Assembly: GCF_002127325.2 (NCBI RefSeq)
Contig: NC_035449.2
Coordinates: forward strand, 143,708,414-143,772,413
Direction: 5' to 3'
Source of the DNA: Helianthus annuus
Taxonomy: Eukaryota > Streptophyta > Magnoliopsida > Asterales > Asteraceae
Length of the DNA: 64,000 nucleotides
Made by a program: the position numbers and the translations under genes. Below the pieces are notes generated by a model. That model made no database searches, had not been told where the DNA came from, and saw nothing but the letters and a program-made list of their open reading frames with translations. Below are positions 36,378 to 47,089 of the stretch, one piece after another (within the stretch, counting starts at the first letter, position 1; each line of letters opens with the position of its first letter).

Positions 36378-37764
36378 GTGAGTTTTTATTGGATTGTTTG
36401 GTAGTTTTTTATGCTTTTGATGTTTTTTGAATTTAAAAAAAAAATTTCTGATTTTTTTTAATTTTTTAATATTTAATTTTTTTTTTTAATTTTTAGCCTA
36501 TCATGACCGAAACCCATTGTGACCTAAACCCATCTTGACCTTTTTCTTAAAAAACTCATCCTAACTCATATCCATCCTAACCCATTACCCAAACCTACCC
36601 AACCCACCCATTTTACCACTTCTAATTATTATGGAGGCGAATTAAGTAGAAGAGTGGGTCACGGTGTGTACCGGTTATTTAGCCATTATTTATTCAATAA
36701 TATTAAGCCTTTCATCTTTCTTTTTGACTCTCTCGTACAACGATTTATCCTTCCATATTTGAGAGCTTAATATCACAAGAGTTTGAGTTTCTCTAGTGTT
36801 TGTTTGAGTGTGTAAACTGGGCCTAAACCAACATGCAGAATATAGTAGTAGGCATTTACACTACAAAATTTAAATGCAATAGTAGCATGTGGCATTGGTT
36901 TTAATTTCTTTGTGACAGTTTTACACACAACATAAACCTTTAAAAAAAAGTTTCACACACCTTTAAAAAAGTTAATTGAATCCTTCACGTGACAATTTAT
37001 TGATAAATAAATTGCAGTGATAAAGTTAATTGGAACCTAATCAGCGATTTAATCAAAGTCGTTGTTTGCATCAGTTGTGTTAGGGAATGTTGGGGTTTCA
37101 AACAGCAACTTTAAGGGACAAACCAGAATATGAGAATATGGTACGATCTGTAGCCCTTCGCCATGTGTTAATATGTGAATACTGATTCCTATTTTTAACT
37201 TAATTTATTGATAAATTATGCAGTGATAACATTATCTGAAAAGCATTCAGCCCAACAACATCCAACTGTTTTGCCTATTTAGATACTTACATTGATGAAG
37301 ATAAATTTAGTATTGATAAATTATGCAATGAAAGCATTATCTGGATAGCATTCAAACCCTAACGAAGATAATGAAGAATTTATATCATATCTCAATCATA
37401 TAGCAACTTTCAAGAATTTACACATAATAATCAACAAATCAAACAAAAATTTTAGCAAACTGAGTGAAAAAGTTATAGAAAAAACACCTGAGAGTGAGAG
37501 AATTCAAGGGCAGGTGGGCGGTGGCTGCCAGAGTTGGACGACGGTGGAGGTCACGATGACGAAGGAGCTATTGATTTTGGAGTAATGGTATGGTTCTGCT
37601 TTTGTTTCTTCGATGGACAGGGAAAGCAAGGAAAGGGAACCAATGAATTGAACATGAATACAAAAAGTCAAAAGACCTAATACATTAATTTAGGTTTTTT
37701 TTAAAGTGCAAACATGGAAGGTTTGTTTATTTATGTACGTATATATAATCTTTTTATTTTTTAA
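36378..37764. other. Noncoding stretch inside F after the captured fragment
   Basis: Begins with intron-like T-rich sequence, then an ACCCAAACCTACCCAACCCA-type C-rich run near 36580-36620 and AT-rich unique sequence. No coding frame I can recognise. Confidence 0.5.
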
Positions 37765-38076
37765 AACTTTTGTTTTTTTTAAGAACTTCATTAAAACAAG
37801 GCCAGCCCGAAAAACAACCGGGCGGCCAAACCAACTACAAAGAACAAGAAAACACTATACAAATTTACACCACTCGACCCATGAAACGTCTAAATACTTC
37901 GACCTATTCCTAAACCAAAGATACCCGATAGACTTGATCGCACTAAACACCTCCTTAACCTTCGGATGCTTCCCCGCAAACACTAGCTCATTCCTAGCCT
38001 TCCAAATTTGCCAACACGTAATAAGGACGATACCATGATACGCTAACTTCTTCTTTCCATTCAAGTGAATTGACAA
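37765..38076 (-). pseudogene. LINE-type retrotransposon 3' fragment
   Basis: Minus strand encodes GIVLITCWQIWKARNELVFA ... EWCKFV, the C-terminal zf-RVT/linker region seen in plant L1-type LINEs. A 3' UTR follows (GGCCGCCCGGTTGTTTTTCG and a T/A-rich tail). Only the extreme 3' end is present, as expected from 5' truncation during target-primed integration. Confidence 0.7.
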
Positions 38077-38190
38077 AAAATGCCCTCATGTGCAAGGCAC
38101 ATGACTAGATTTAACTGAAACATCTATCGGGTTGGGTTCTAAAATGGTTTAACCGGTTGAACCAGGTTTTATCGGGCGGTTGAACCGGCA

Positions 38191-38573
38191 CTACGTGAAA
38201 AAAGGGGCTACGGCCACACTTTTGGCAAAACCGCCCTACCACACGTTTATAAAAATGTGTGGCTAAAGGTTATTCATAGATATGTTAATGAACCATATTG
38301 GGCCTTAATGGATCATAATGGACAATAGTAGATCACACATGTCTTAATGGACCATATGGGCCTAAATGAAGCACAATGGACAATAGTGGATCGTATGTGT
38401 CTTAATGGTCCTTATTGGGATTTGATATGTCACATTGGCCAATAGTGAATCATATATGTCTTAATGAACCATATTGGGCCTTAGTGGATCACAAGGACAA
38501 TAGTAGATCAAAATTTCTTAATGGACTATATTGGGCCTTATGGATCACAATAGACAATAATAGATCTGAACCG
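38191..38573 (+). repeat. Inner CACTA-like terminus with 58-bp tandem repeats
   Basis: CACTACGTGAAAAAAGGGGC at 38191 resembles a CACTA end of a different family. It is followed at about 38285-38573 by five degenerate units of about 58 bp (TTAATGGACCATATTGGGCC ... GGACAATAGTAGATC). I could not find the matching inverted end, so this may be a solo or decayed terminus. Confidence 0.5.
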
Positions 38574-38979
38574 CAATGTAATAATAATAAATTGACCATA
38601 TTCCGTTTTTTATGGAACTAAGATCGTAGGATAGAGATAAACGAGATCGTCTTAATGGTACCTTAGGGGAGTAGGGGTGGGAGCATGATAGAATTCTATC
38701 ACTCGTTTTTTTTGGAACACCGCTGCCACCACTCCCATCACTCGTGAAAAAAAGAACGCGTTGAACATATCACGCGTTGTAAAAAATTGATTGTATGTGT
38801 ATGACTTGTACGTTGTGTATTAATGCTTGTACGTTGGAATTCCATCACTAGTGATGACCACCGCCACTAAAAGATGCTTGTGAGTGATAGAATAGTGGTT
38901 GCTGACATGGCGGAACATGATTGGATGTTTGTGAGTGATGGGATTCCATCACTTGTAACCACCCCCACTCCCCTTAATC

Positions 38980-39225
38980 AAATAGTATGCATCTTTGGTT
39001 GTAAATTATGCTTAAATGTTTGTACCTTAATCAAATAATTTGTATGCATGTTTGGTTGTAAATTGTGCTTAAGTGGTTGTACCTTAATCAAATAGTGGTT
39101 TCATTAGCTTACCATGTTCAACCTGTATTGTATGCATTTATGATTGTAAATTGTGTTTAAGTGGTTGTGCCCTAATCAAATAATGGTTTCATTATCTTAC
39201 CATGTTCAATCAGTTTGATCTATTC
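38980..39225. repeat. Imperfect tandem repeats (55-100 bp)
   Basis: TTAATCAAATA, GTATGCAT and TTGGTTGTAAATTGTGCTTA recur three to four times with variable spacing. No coding potential. Confidence 0.75.
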
Positions 39226-39554
39226 AAATTTATATTGTTTTATTTGTAAATTATTATTATTTATAATAATATAATTAATTTAGCCAAAATCTTATATAAA
39301 TATAATTTGCACCATATTGATGCAACGGTTGTTGTAATATATGCATTATGATTTGTATAGTGGTAATGATATATAATATATACAGATTACGATAAACCTG
39401 TCAAACGGGAAAAAATAGACGCGGGTTCATCTTAACGTGCGAGTCCTAGATCAACTTAGTTATTTTATTCTATGTTTTACTTTCGATTTAATTTCTTTGC
39501 ATTAACACGCCCTAACTTCAGTGTCGGAGGTCGCTGGCAGTAATGTGACATTAG

Positions 39555-39596
39555 TGCTCGCCCCTGCCGTAACGCAAGGGGTGCTTAATACTAGTT
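39555..39596 (+). other. Possible Helitron 3' end
   Basis: A GC-rich imperfect hairpin (CCCCTGCC ... GCAAGGGG) is followed about 10 bases later by CTAG-T, the layout of plant Helitron 3' ends. The 5' TC end is not identified. A similar GC-rich run (CCCGCCGCAGCGCGCGC) occurs near 42294, reversed. Confidence 0.35.
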
Positions 39597-41529
39597 TGAG
39601 TAAAATGTCATCCATACCCCTATGAAAATACAACTTTCAAAACACATTGTACAAGTCGCTATAGCAAAAACATTAAAATAAAAAGTACATCTTTCAATGC
39701 AGTTGGTACAACTCACAAACACGATTTTACATCAGCTTAAGTCACCCCCACTAGTTTTTTTCAAAATACAATATCCGATCCATTTAAAACGACATCAAAG
39801 GATCTTGTATATGAGGAAACAAAGAATTATAGGAAAGATATAGGTGACTAAATATATATATAAAATTAAAACGCATAATTTTCAATCTAAAGTCAAACGA
39901 ACCAAATCAAGCTTTGAATTTCGTTCATCACTCTAAATCAATCCGTAAATCCCCCACTCTGCCACGTTCTCACAAAAACCCTCACACACAGTTCCTTCTC
40001 ACCTCCCCTTCACTCTTTGTTAACCTGCTTGTTTGCTGCGAAGAAGTCTGGTGGCACGACGCGTGATTATAGACGGCAGTACGCTTTGAACTCTCACCGA
40101 TTTCCACTTGAGGTAACTCACTGATTGTTGTTTTCGTTATTATCTCATTCGGTTGCTATTGATATTGAATTTCAATGATGTTAATGGGGTAAGAATTTAG
40201 ATTAAAAATCATCTAATCCAATTAAAATCACTACCATATTCCAATCGAAATTACCTTCTAGCCGATACACTGGTTCATAAAATCTCGCATTGTTATCTTG
40301 TTCATCCACTTTTTTATAAAACTTTTCAACTTACATAAAAGGAGTCATACTGCGAGTGTTGTTCTTTGAGCAAGTAATGTTGACGACTGGTGTATAGAGT
40401 GTAAAACTTCTGGAATGCTTAGCACTGTATGATATGGTTTGTAACGAAGTTAGATATTAATATAACAAAACAAAACAAAACACAAGCACTGTTGGTGGGT
40501 TAAAAAGTTAATTTTCTTTATCAATTATCATACCTTTAAGTCAGCAACGCAGCATGTTCAACTATGTAAATGCTAATCAATCCTTTCTCCCGCCCCTGTC
40601 ATATTTGTCGTTCCCGCAATTTTACACTATTAATCAAAACATCGAGTAATTAAATAACAATTGTAATTGCATAAGAATCATAGATAAAACACCATCAAAT
40701 AGGTAAATGTATAGGGTGCTTTGCAAAATTAAAGTGGGGCAATGTTTCTATATCCACGGGTATATAAAAAGCCGCCGACCTCCATCGTCCCTTGCCGACC
40801 CGACCCGTAACCCGTACCGTTCCAAACCGACCCGACACATACCCTAGGTTTACATAAAGTCCTTTGATGTTCCCCATCTCAAAAGCTGTTGACCCACCAC
40901 CATTAAAATTAAGAAAAATCAGCCAACACACATTTGAGATTTACCAAATCGTTAATCTTGTGTAAACGTGTTACATGTACTAATGTTAAACACTGAAACC
41001 ATACCCATCTGCTCTTGAAATAACGCCAAGATTTGCTCGAAGCCGTCTCATCTGAGATGAAATCAAAACCAACACAACAAATTCAAACTAGAGAGATATA
41101 AAAAAAACAAGTATGACTATGTACTGAAAATTGAAGTTAATGCTTCTACTTTTATATCTTGCAATGTGATTTTCATATTTATATAGATTTAATTGAACAA
41201 TTTTATGTTTTAGCATGTGTTAGATTGATATTTGACCTGTTTCGAATTTCTTTTTAAAAAGATGTATATTCTTAGATGGATGATGATTATGGATATTGTG
41301 CACTGGAAATTTAAATAAGAATTGATTAACGAAATTAAATTGGGCCATCAAGTTGGAAGACATGTTAAATTGAATACTGTTGGGCCATTAGTTACGAACT
41401 TCATCTGGGTTGCAATTAATTACATTCATTTGCAAGTTTAATTGAGATTGGGGTGTATCTTTAAGAAAGCATATTAGACTGCTTTTTTTTGGAATAACGG
41501 AAAAAATAGAACAAGGGGCAGAAAGAGAC
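39597..41529. other. Unassigned DNA inside F
   Basis: Mostly AT-rich. At about 39930-40112 a C/T-rich stretch ending at a GAG|GTAACT donor-like site looks like a plant 5' UTR exon plus intron start, perhaps another captured fragment. A minus-strand open frame at 40695-40931 matches nothing I know and lies partly in ACCCGACCC-type repetitive sequence. No supported gene. Confidence 0.45.
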
Positions 41530-42010
41530 TGAAAATCCCAAAAACAGAAGTAAATTATAATATTGTATCGTGAATACTAAAAGCACGTCATCTCTCCCAT
41601 TCGACCTCAATGAAAGGGGTTCGATCACTCAAAGGATTCTCTTTAATTTCTTCCACGATTTTTGTGACTGTAAAGGGCACTTCTTCGAAAACCAATCCAT
41701 TTCGAGCCTTCTAAATTCTCCATAAGGCTGCAGCAAAGATAAATCCATAAACTTTTTCCATGTAGCCGAACCCTTAATGCTATGCAAATCATCCATCAAA
41801 GCCCAAAACAACACGGCTCAGATATTTACAAGAATTTTCATCCAAACACAAAGATGCCACCACACTGCTCTAACCATGACGCACGAGACGACAATGCGGT
41901 CAAGGTCTCTTCCCCATACCCGTAAATACTGCATCACGTATCCATTCACGAAACCCCACGAGACGTCAAAGCGGCCTTTGTCGCTATAAAACACAAAACC
42001 AGCTTCCACA
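41530..42010 (-). pseudogene. Second LINE-type 3' fragment
   Basis: Minus strand shows ARNGLVFEEVPFTVTKIVEE in one frame and shorter related pieces in others (VWWHLCVWMKI, LFWALMDDL), resembling the C-terminal end of plant LINE ORF2. Several frame changes and stops. Different sequence from the fragment at 37765. Confidence 0.55.
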
Positions 42011-43219
42011 TAAAATAACCCACTTTATGTGGAACTCATTTATTCCATCAATTTCCACGAGACTGCTGTTATTTTCTTCACAAGGCCGACTCTTTTTATT
42101 AGCCTAACTTTATTTTGGTATATTCTAGCTAACAGTTTAAACCAATTGATTTCAAGTTAGCAACTGAGAAATTACAAATTACAAGGTATTTGCAACTTAT
42201 GCACCTTAGTTGCTGATTAAAATTTTTATTTACCGATTTGTTTGTTAGTTATTTACTCATTTTTTTTTTATTTTCAACATTATAACTAACATCCCGCCGC
42301 AGCGCGCGCAAACGTCAGCTCCTTTAATACAAAATGTAGAAATAAATCTTCAAATTTTTATCAAAACAAGACCATCATAAGGCATACCTCTAATTGTCTG
42401 ATCTGTTAATCAACTTAACATCTAATACTAACATAATTTATAGCAATTACAGTGCCAAAACTCTAGAGCGCAGCACATGGAAGTCAACATACTCGTATAA
42501 CACATTACACACCAGAAGCCCTAAATTTATACACAATAACAATAACCACTGACTCAGATATCCATCACACTTGTTCATCACTAAATGAAAACTAAACCCT
42601 AGATATCATAAGCCAAACTGACAATACCTCAATTAACAATCTAATTGATGAATGTAATAGTAGCAATCACGAAAACGATAGAAGTTGGATCACATATACG
42701 AACCTGTATCTATGGCAATATGAGAGATTGCTGATCAGGTGTACTTCTTTCAAAACCTCTAAAAAATCAAAATCAGATGTGCTTGCTTGCTTTTCCTTCT
42801 TCAAATCCCCAAATTCAGGTTTGAGATAGATGAACTATACACCAATCGATGGATAACGAAATCAAGTGTAAACTAAAAGTTATATAATCGATTTGTGAAG
42901 TTTTGATGTGATAATTGAGATGAACAAATAAGGAATTTCAGAGAGATCGAATCTACATAGATTGATTCAATGATTGAATCTACACAGAAATAACTGGAAG
43001 ATGAAATGCTTGAAAAATAGGGTTAAGATGTTTCCTGAGTGAGAGCAGAGTAGCGTTTAGAAAAGAAATGCACAAATGAAATACTTGATAAAATTTGCCC
43101 TAAAATTCACCAGCTAAGTTTGATTTTCTTTTTATAAATTTTTATTTTTTATTTTTCTTATTTATTTGAGCCTTTTATGAATGATTTAATAAGATTTTTT
43201 TTTTTTGTATACACCAGTA
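42011..43219. other. Noncoding stretch upstream of TNPA-like gene
   Basis: AT-rich, ends in TTTTGTATACACCAG just before the first ATG, which could be a 3' splice site of a 5' UTR intron. The TNPA promoter must lie here or further left. CCCGCCGCAGCGCGCGC near 42294 is the only GC-rich island. Confidence 0.5.
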
Positions 43220-46016
43220 ATGGAAGATAAAAGTATGCAAGGACAAAGCTCCAAAAGACGTATGAATGCTTATGAAAGGAGTAGAATGTCAAGGATTCAA
43301 GAGAACCAAAAAAAATTACAAGCTTTGGGAGTGAAAAATATTGCTAAATCTTTGACAAGTCTAGCAGAGAGTGACAAAACAAAGAAAAAGAAAAACAAAT
43401 CAATGGATACCAGCAAGAAAGATATAGATGTAGAGTATATGCCTGGTTCTGATATTGACGTTGAGCAAGATTATCAAGAAGCTGCTACAAAAATCTCTAA
43501 AAAGGTACTAATATCAAATACGGATAATATAATTTCTTTCGGTTTCTTCTCTAACAATTCGACTTACAGAAACAACGTCCAATATACATTGCTCCGTAGT
43601 CCCTGAAAAGATATACTAATTTAGCACAGAAACGATTCATTGCTCCGACTGTCTCCTGTGTGCTAACATCTTCAGAATCTCATATGCAAAAGGGACAAGT
43701 AATTGATACAAGTGGGAGATCAACTGTAGCTAAGAGAAAGTTATCTGCAGTTGACAACGATGATGACCACGGGGAGCGTGACATGAGATTTCATGGTACC
43801 TATATTTGTTTTTCAAATATTTTATTTATGATATTTACTTAATATTAAGTCTAGATTCAATTAACTGTTTTTTATGCTTACCTTTTTTGTAACTATAGAT
43901 ATCAATGAAGAACAAGATGATGTTGAATTTGATGATATTGAAGATATAGATATGAATGAAGCTTATGAAGAACAAGATAGTTTTAAAGATGATGGAGGTA
44001 AAGACATGGAAGACTTAGAACAAGTGAATGATTTAGAAAATCAGAACGATGAACTGGTTGAAAAAGAATGTGAAGATCAAGAAAATGAAGAAGAGCATGA
44101 AGGTTCACAACAAGAAAATGAAGCAGGTTTATTCTATCTACTTGATTGCTTATTTTTTTGGTTAAATCATATATTTAGTATTTTTTAATGTATATATGTA
44201 CATCATGTTCACTTTTTGTAGTTCGGAATGTACGTAAAAGAGTGAGAGGACCAACGCGTATGCCAAAGGTTTGGGCCCAAGAAAAAGGGGATAGAATTCC
44301 TATTTTAGTTAATGAACACGGACAACCTATTAATGACAAAAGTAGTCAACTGACCCATTTCATGGGAACCCTTTCAAGGAGTGGAAAGTATTGTCCGATT
44401 TATAAACCATGGAATAAAGTTAAGGCCGCCAAAAAAGCGTTGCTTGCACTCTTAAAGGTACATAATTAAAAATATGTATGTTAATGACTTAAGTATTTGT
44501 TTTCTCATGTAACCTGTTTCATTTGTAGACAAAATTTGATATTCCTGAAGCTGCTAAAGGCTGGATATTGCAATCATTTGGGCGGAAGGTGAAGAACTGG
44601 AGGGCAAGAGTTAAGGAACTATACCATGATCCGTCTTTGTCACTGAAGGAACAAATAAGTTCTAGGCCAAAACAAGTGCAAAAAAACAATGGAAGAAACT
44701 TGTGAAGTATTGGAATAAAGAAAAGTCTAAGGTATGAAATAGCCTACCACTTTAAATAACATTAGTTTATTTCCCATTCTGAAATTTCACTTGTCTACTG
44801 AAACTCGTAAGTGAAAAAAACAAGGCGAATCGGGCAAAGAAGAAGATGGTTCAAGTAATGGGTAAAAAAAGTTATGCTCGAGTCCGGGAAGAGCCAAAGG
44901 TGATTGTATGAGATAGTGCAATTGTTAATGTAGCATGTCGATATCCATTGTTAATACTTATTTTCTTTTTATTCAAACAGGCATCTAAGGGACAAGATCC
45001 AAGTCGACTGGAAATGTTTCGTGCATGTTTCTCCAAAGATGGAACTACTAAAAGTTTGGAAGCTTCAAATGCAATTGTAAATAATATGCTTATATATTCA
45101 TACACATATTTTTTCTATGTGTTCTTGATGCTCTTAAAAATACATACCTTATTTTTGTTACTATGTCTAATATAGGCACAGATGCAACAACTTAGTTCTA
45201 ATCTTCCCGAGGGCTCGATCGATAAGCCTGGACCAGATGATGTTTTTTTCTAAAGTAATGGGTAATGATCGAAATGGTGATGCGGTTATGTATGGTCTGG
45301 GTGTTCGTGTTGCTGATGTTTGGGGTGTAATACCAAGTCGTTCAGCATGTCATAGAGAAAACATCCAATTGAAGTCTCAATGTGAAGAACTTACTAGTAT
45401 TGTGGTCCAGTTACGAGCCCAAGTATCAGAGATGGAAGGGTCAAGGGGTGGTTCCAGTGTTCAACCTCTTGCATCACAACATTTCCCCAATGTAACCAAT
45501 GGACATCAACGTTTACGGGTATTTTTCTATAAAAATCTTTAAAAACCAATTTTCCTTAATTTTTCTATAAAAATGTTAGCCTACTAGTATAAAACTTTAT
45601 TAATTTTTTTGTAAAATGATTTTTTGCACTATTATGACTAGAGTTTAGTAAATATTTGTTGAAAACTAAAATCTAGGTCGGAGATGAAGTTTTCCTCAAA
45701 AGCATTCTAAACTCTACCGAGATTGTAGCAAGAGGAAGGATCCAGAGCTTGGACCCAAATGATCTAGTTGGTGGTACAGAGATTAGACCAGATGGTGTGA
45801 GGTAAACGTTCAAGTACCAATAAAAAAAGATGAAAACTGGTAAGACCATATGGTTTATTTTCTACAATTCAAGATTGTATTACTGCACCCATCGCATGGC
45901 CCTGTCCATTCATCTCGGTATGTATTTGTTAAATTTGTGATACAAATAATTTTAATATCATGGAACTTAATGCTTATACATGGATGGTTTATTTGTAGGT
46001 AGTCCATGAGGATTGA
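43220..46016 (+). pseudogene. TNPA-like CACTA gene (Transposase_24 family), about eleven exons
   Basis: Second gene of F; En/Spm TNPA proteins bind subterminal repeats. Exons: 43220-43504, 43630-43795, 43899-44126, 44222-44457, 44529-44731, ~44810-44899, 44981-45076, 45176-45518, 45677-45801, 45845-45917, 45999-46016, with phases that agree. Features: basic N-terminus, a very acidic exon 3, then the Transposase_24 core (RVRGPTRMPKVWAQEKGDRI, AKGWILQSFGRKVKNWRARV, KKKMVQVMGKKSYARVREE) and a helical stretch (SQCEELTSIVVQLRAQVSEM). Breaks: a run of A's near 44679-44685 is one base short, a run of T's at 45243-45249 one base long, and the acceptor of exon 6 is unclear. All are possible assembly errors. 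Confidence 0.85.
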
Positions 46017-46237
46017 GGACGCATGATGACTCAAGATTTTATGCTTCATATTTCTTTAATTGTTTTTAATTTCTTTGTTAAATGTTAAGACTTTATGTTA
46101 GATAATGTTATAACTTATTTATGGTTAATGTTTTTGTTATGAACATGTTTTTTTGAAATATAATGAAGTTTTATTTCTTTCATTAGTTGATTTTATACAA
46201 TAACTATTATGATGTTATATGTTGATGGCCAGTTTAT
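46017..46237. other. 3' flank of TNPA-like gene
   Basis: AT-rich; likely 3' UTR with AATATAATGAAG near 46157. No other feature. Confidence 0.5.
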
Positions 46238-46940
46238 AAAATTGGTTTTATAATCTTATTTGGGATATTAGGACCATTTTCTTGATATTTAAAGTAGCTA
46301 TAACGTTACATCATAAGGGTCCTATAAATTAATTTTTAAGGACGCTTGTATGTGTATCAAAAGATTAAAAGTGGGTAATCACATATTAGAACATTGTAAA
46401 AGTGTCTTAATATGTTCTTTTTAGGACACTATTTAAGTTGTCTATAGACACATTATGCGACCATAAAATTGGTTTCATAATCTTATTTGGTATATTAGGA
46501 CCCTTTTCTTGGTACTAAATTAGTTATAATGTTACATCGTAAGGGTCCTATCAATTAATTTCTAAGGACGCTTGTAAGTGTATCAAAAGATTAAAAGTAG
46601 GTAATCACATATTAGAACATTGTAAAAGTGTCCTAATATGTTTTTTTAGGACGCTATTTAAGTTGTCTATAGACATATTATGCAACCATAAAATTGGTTT
46701 TATAATCTTATTTGGTATATTAGGACCCTTTTCTTGGTACTATATTAGCTATAATGTTACATCGTAAAGGTCCTATCAATTAATTTCTAAGGACGCTTGT
46801 AAGTGTATCAAAAGATTAAAAGTATGTAAGCATATGTTAGAACATCGTAAAAGTGTCCTAATATGTTTTTATTAGGACACTATTTTGGTTGTTCAAAGAC
46901 ATATTACGCGACCAGAAAATTGGTTTCATAATCTTATTTG
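46238..46940. repeat. Right subterminal ~226-bp tandem repeats of F
   Basis: Three units and a partial fourth (AAAATTGG starts at 46238, 46465, 46690, 46916). Each contains ATTAGGACC, AAGGACGCTT and AAGTGTCCTAATATG, i.e. the AGGACRCTT motif in both orientations. It mirrors the left array. Confidence 0.92.
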
Positions 46941-47064
46941 AGATGTTAGGACGCTTTTTTAGTTCCGAGACTTATTACGACCCCTTTACATGAAACGCTT
47001 TTACCGTTGGTCCTGTTAAATGAAATGTCCTATAAAACAGCATTTTAGGACGCTTTTGCGTGTA

Positions 47065-47089
47065 CTAAAAACCCAGTTTTCTTGTAGTG
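47065..47089 (-). repeat. Right terminal inverted repeat of F
   Basis: Reverse complement begins CACTACAAGAAAACTGGGTT. Followed by the TGA duplication 47090-47092. Confidence 0.95.

Larger units (their letters stand above)
30506..47089. mobile_element. CACTA (En/Spm) transposon F, 16.6 kb
   Basis: Starts CACTACAACAAAAATGG and ends with the inverted CACTACAAGAAAACTGG; 22 of the first 25 terminal bases match. It is flanked by a TGA duplication (30503-30505, 47090-47092) and lies in copy C's integrase. Removing it restores the sequence seen in copy B. It contains TNPD-like and TNPA-like genes transcribed divergently from the middle outward, subterminal repeat arrays at both ends, and a ~7.6-kb middle (35551-43219) with captured and inserted fragments. 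Confidence 0.97.

Noticed and set aside
40695..40931. Minus-strand ORF of 78 codons inside F
   Set aside because: No recognisable motif, overlaps a GC-skewed ACCCGACCC-like repeat, and no splice context.
43205..43219. Start of TNPA-like protein at 43205
   Set aside because: The codon there is TTG and the region looks like an intron end (CACCAG); the first ATG is 43220.
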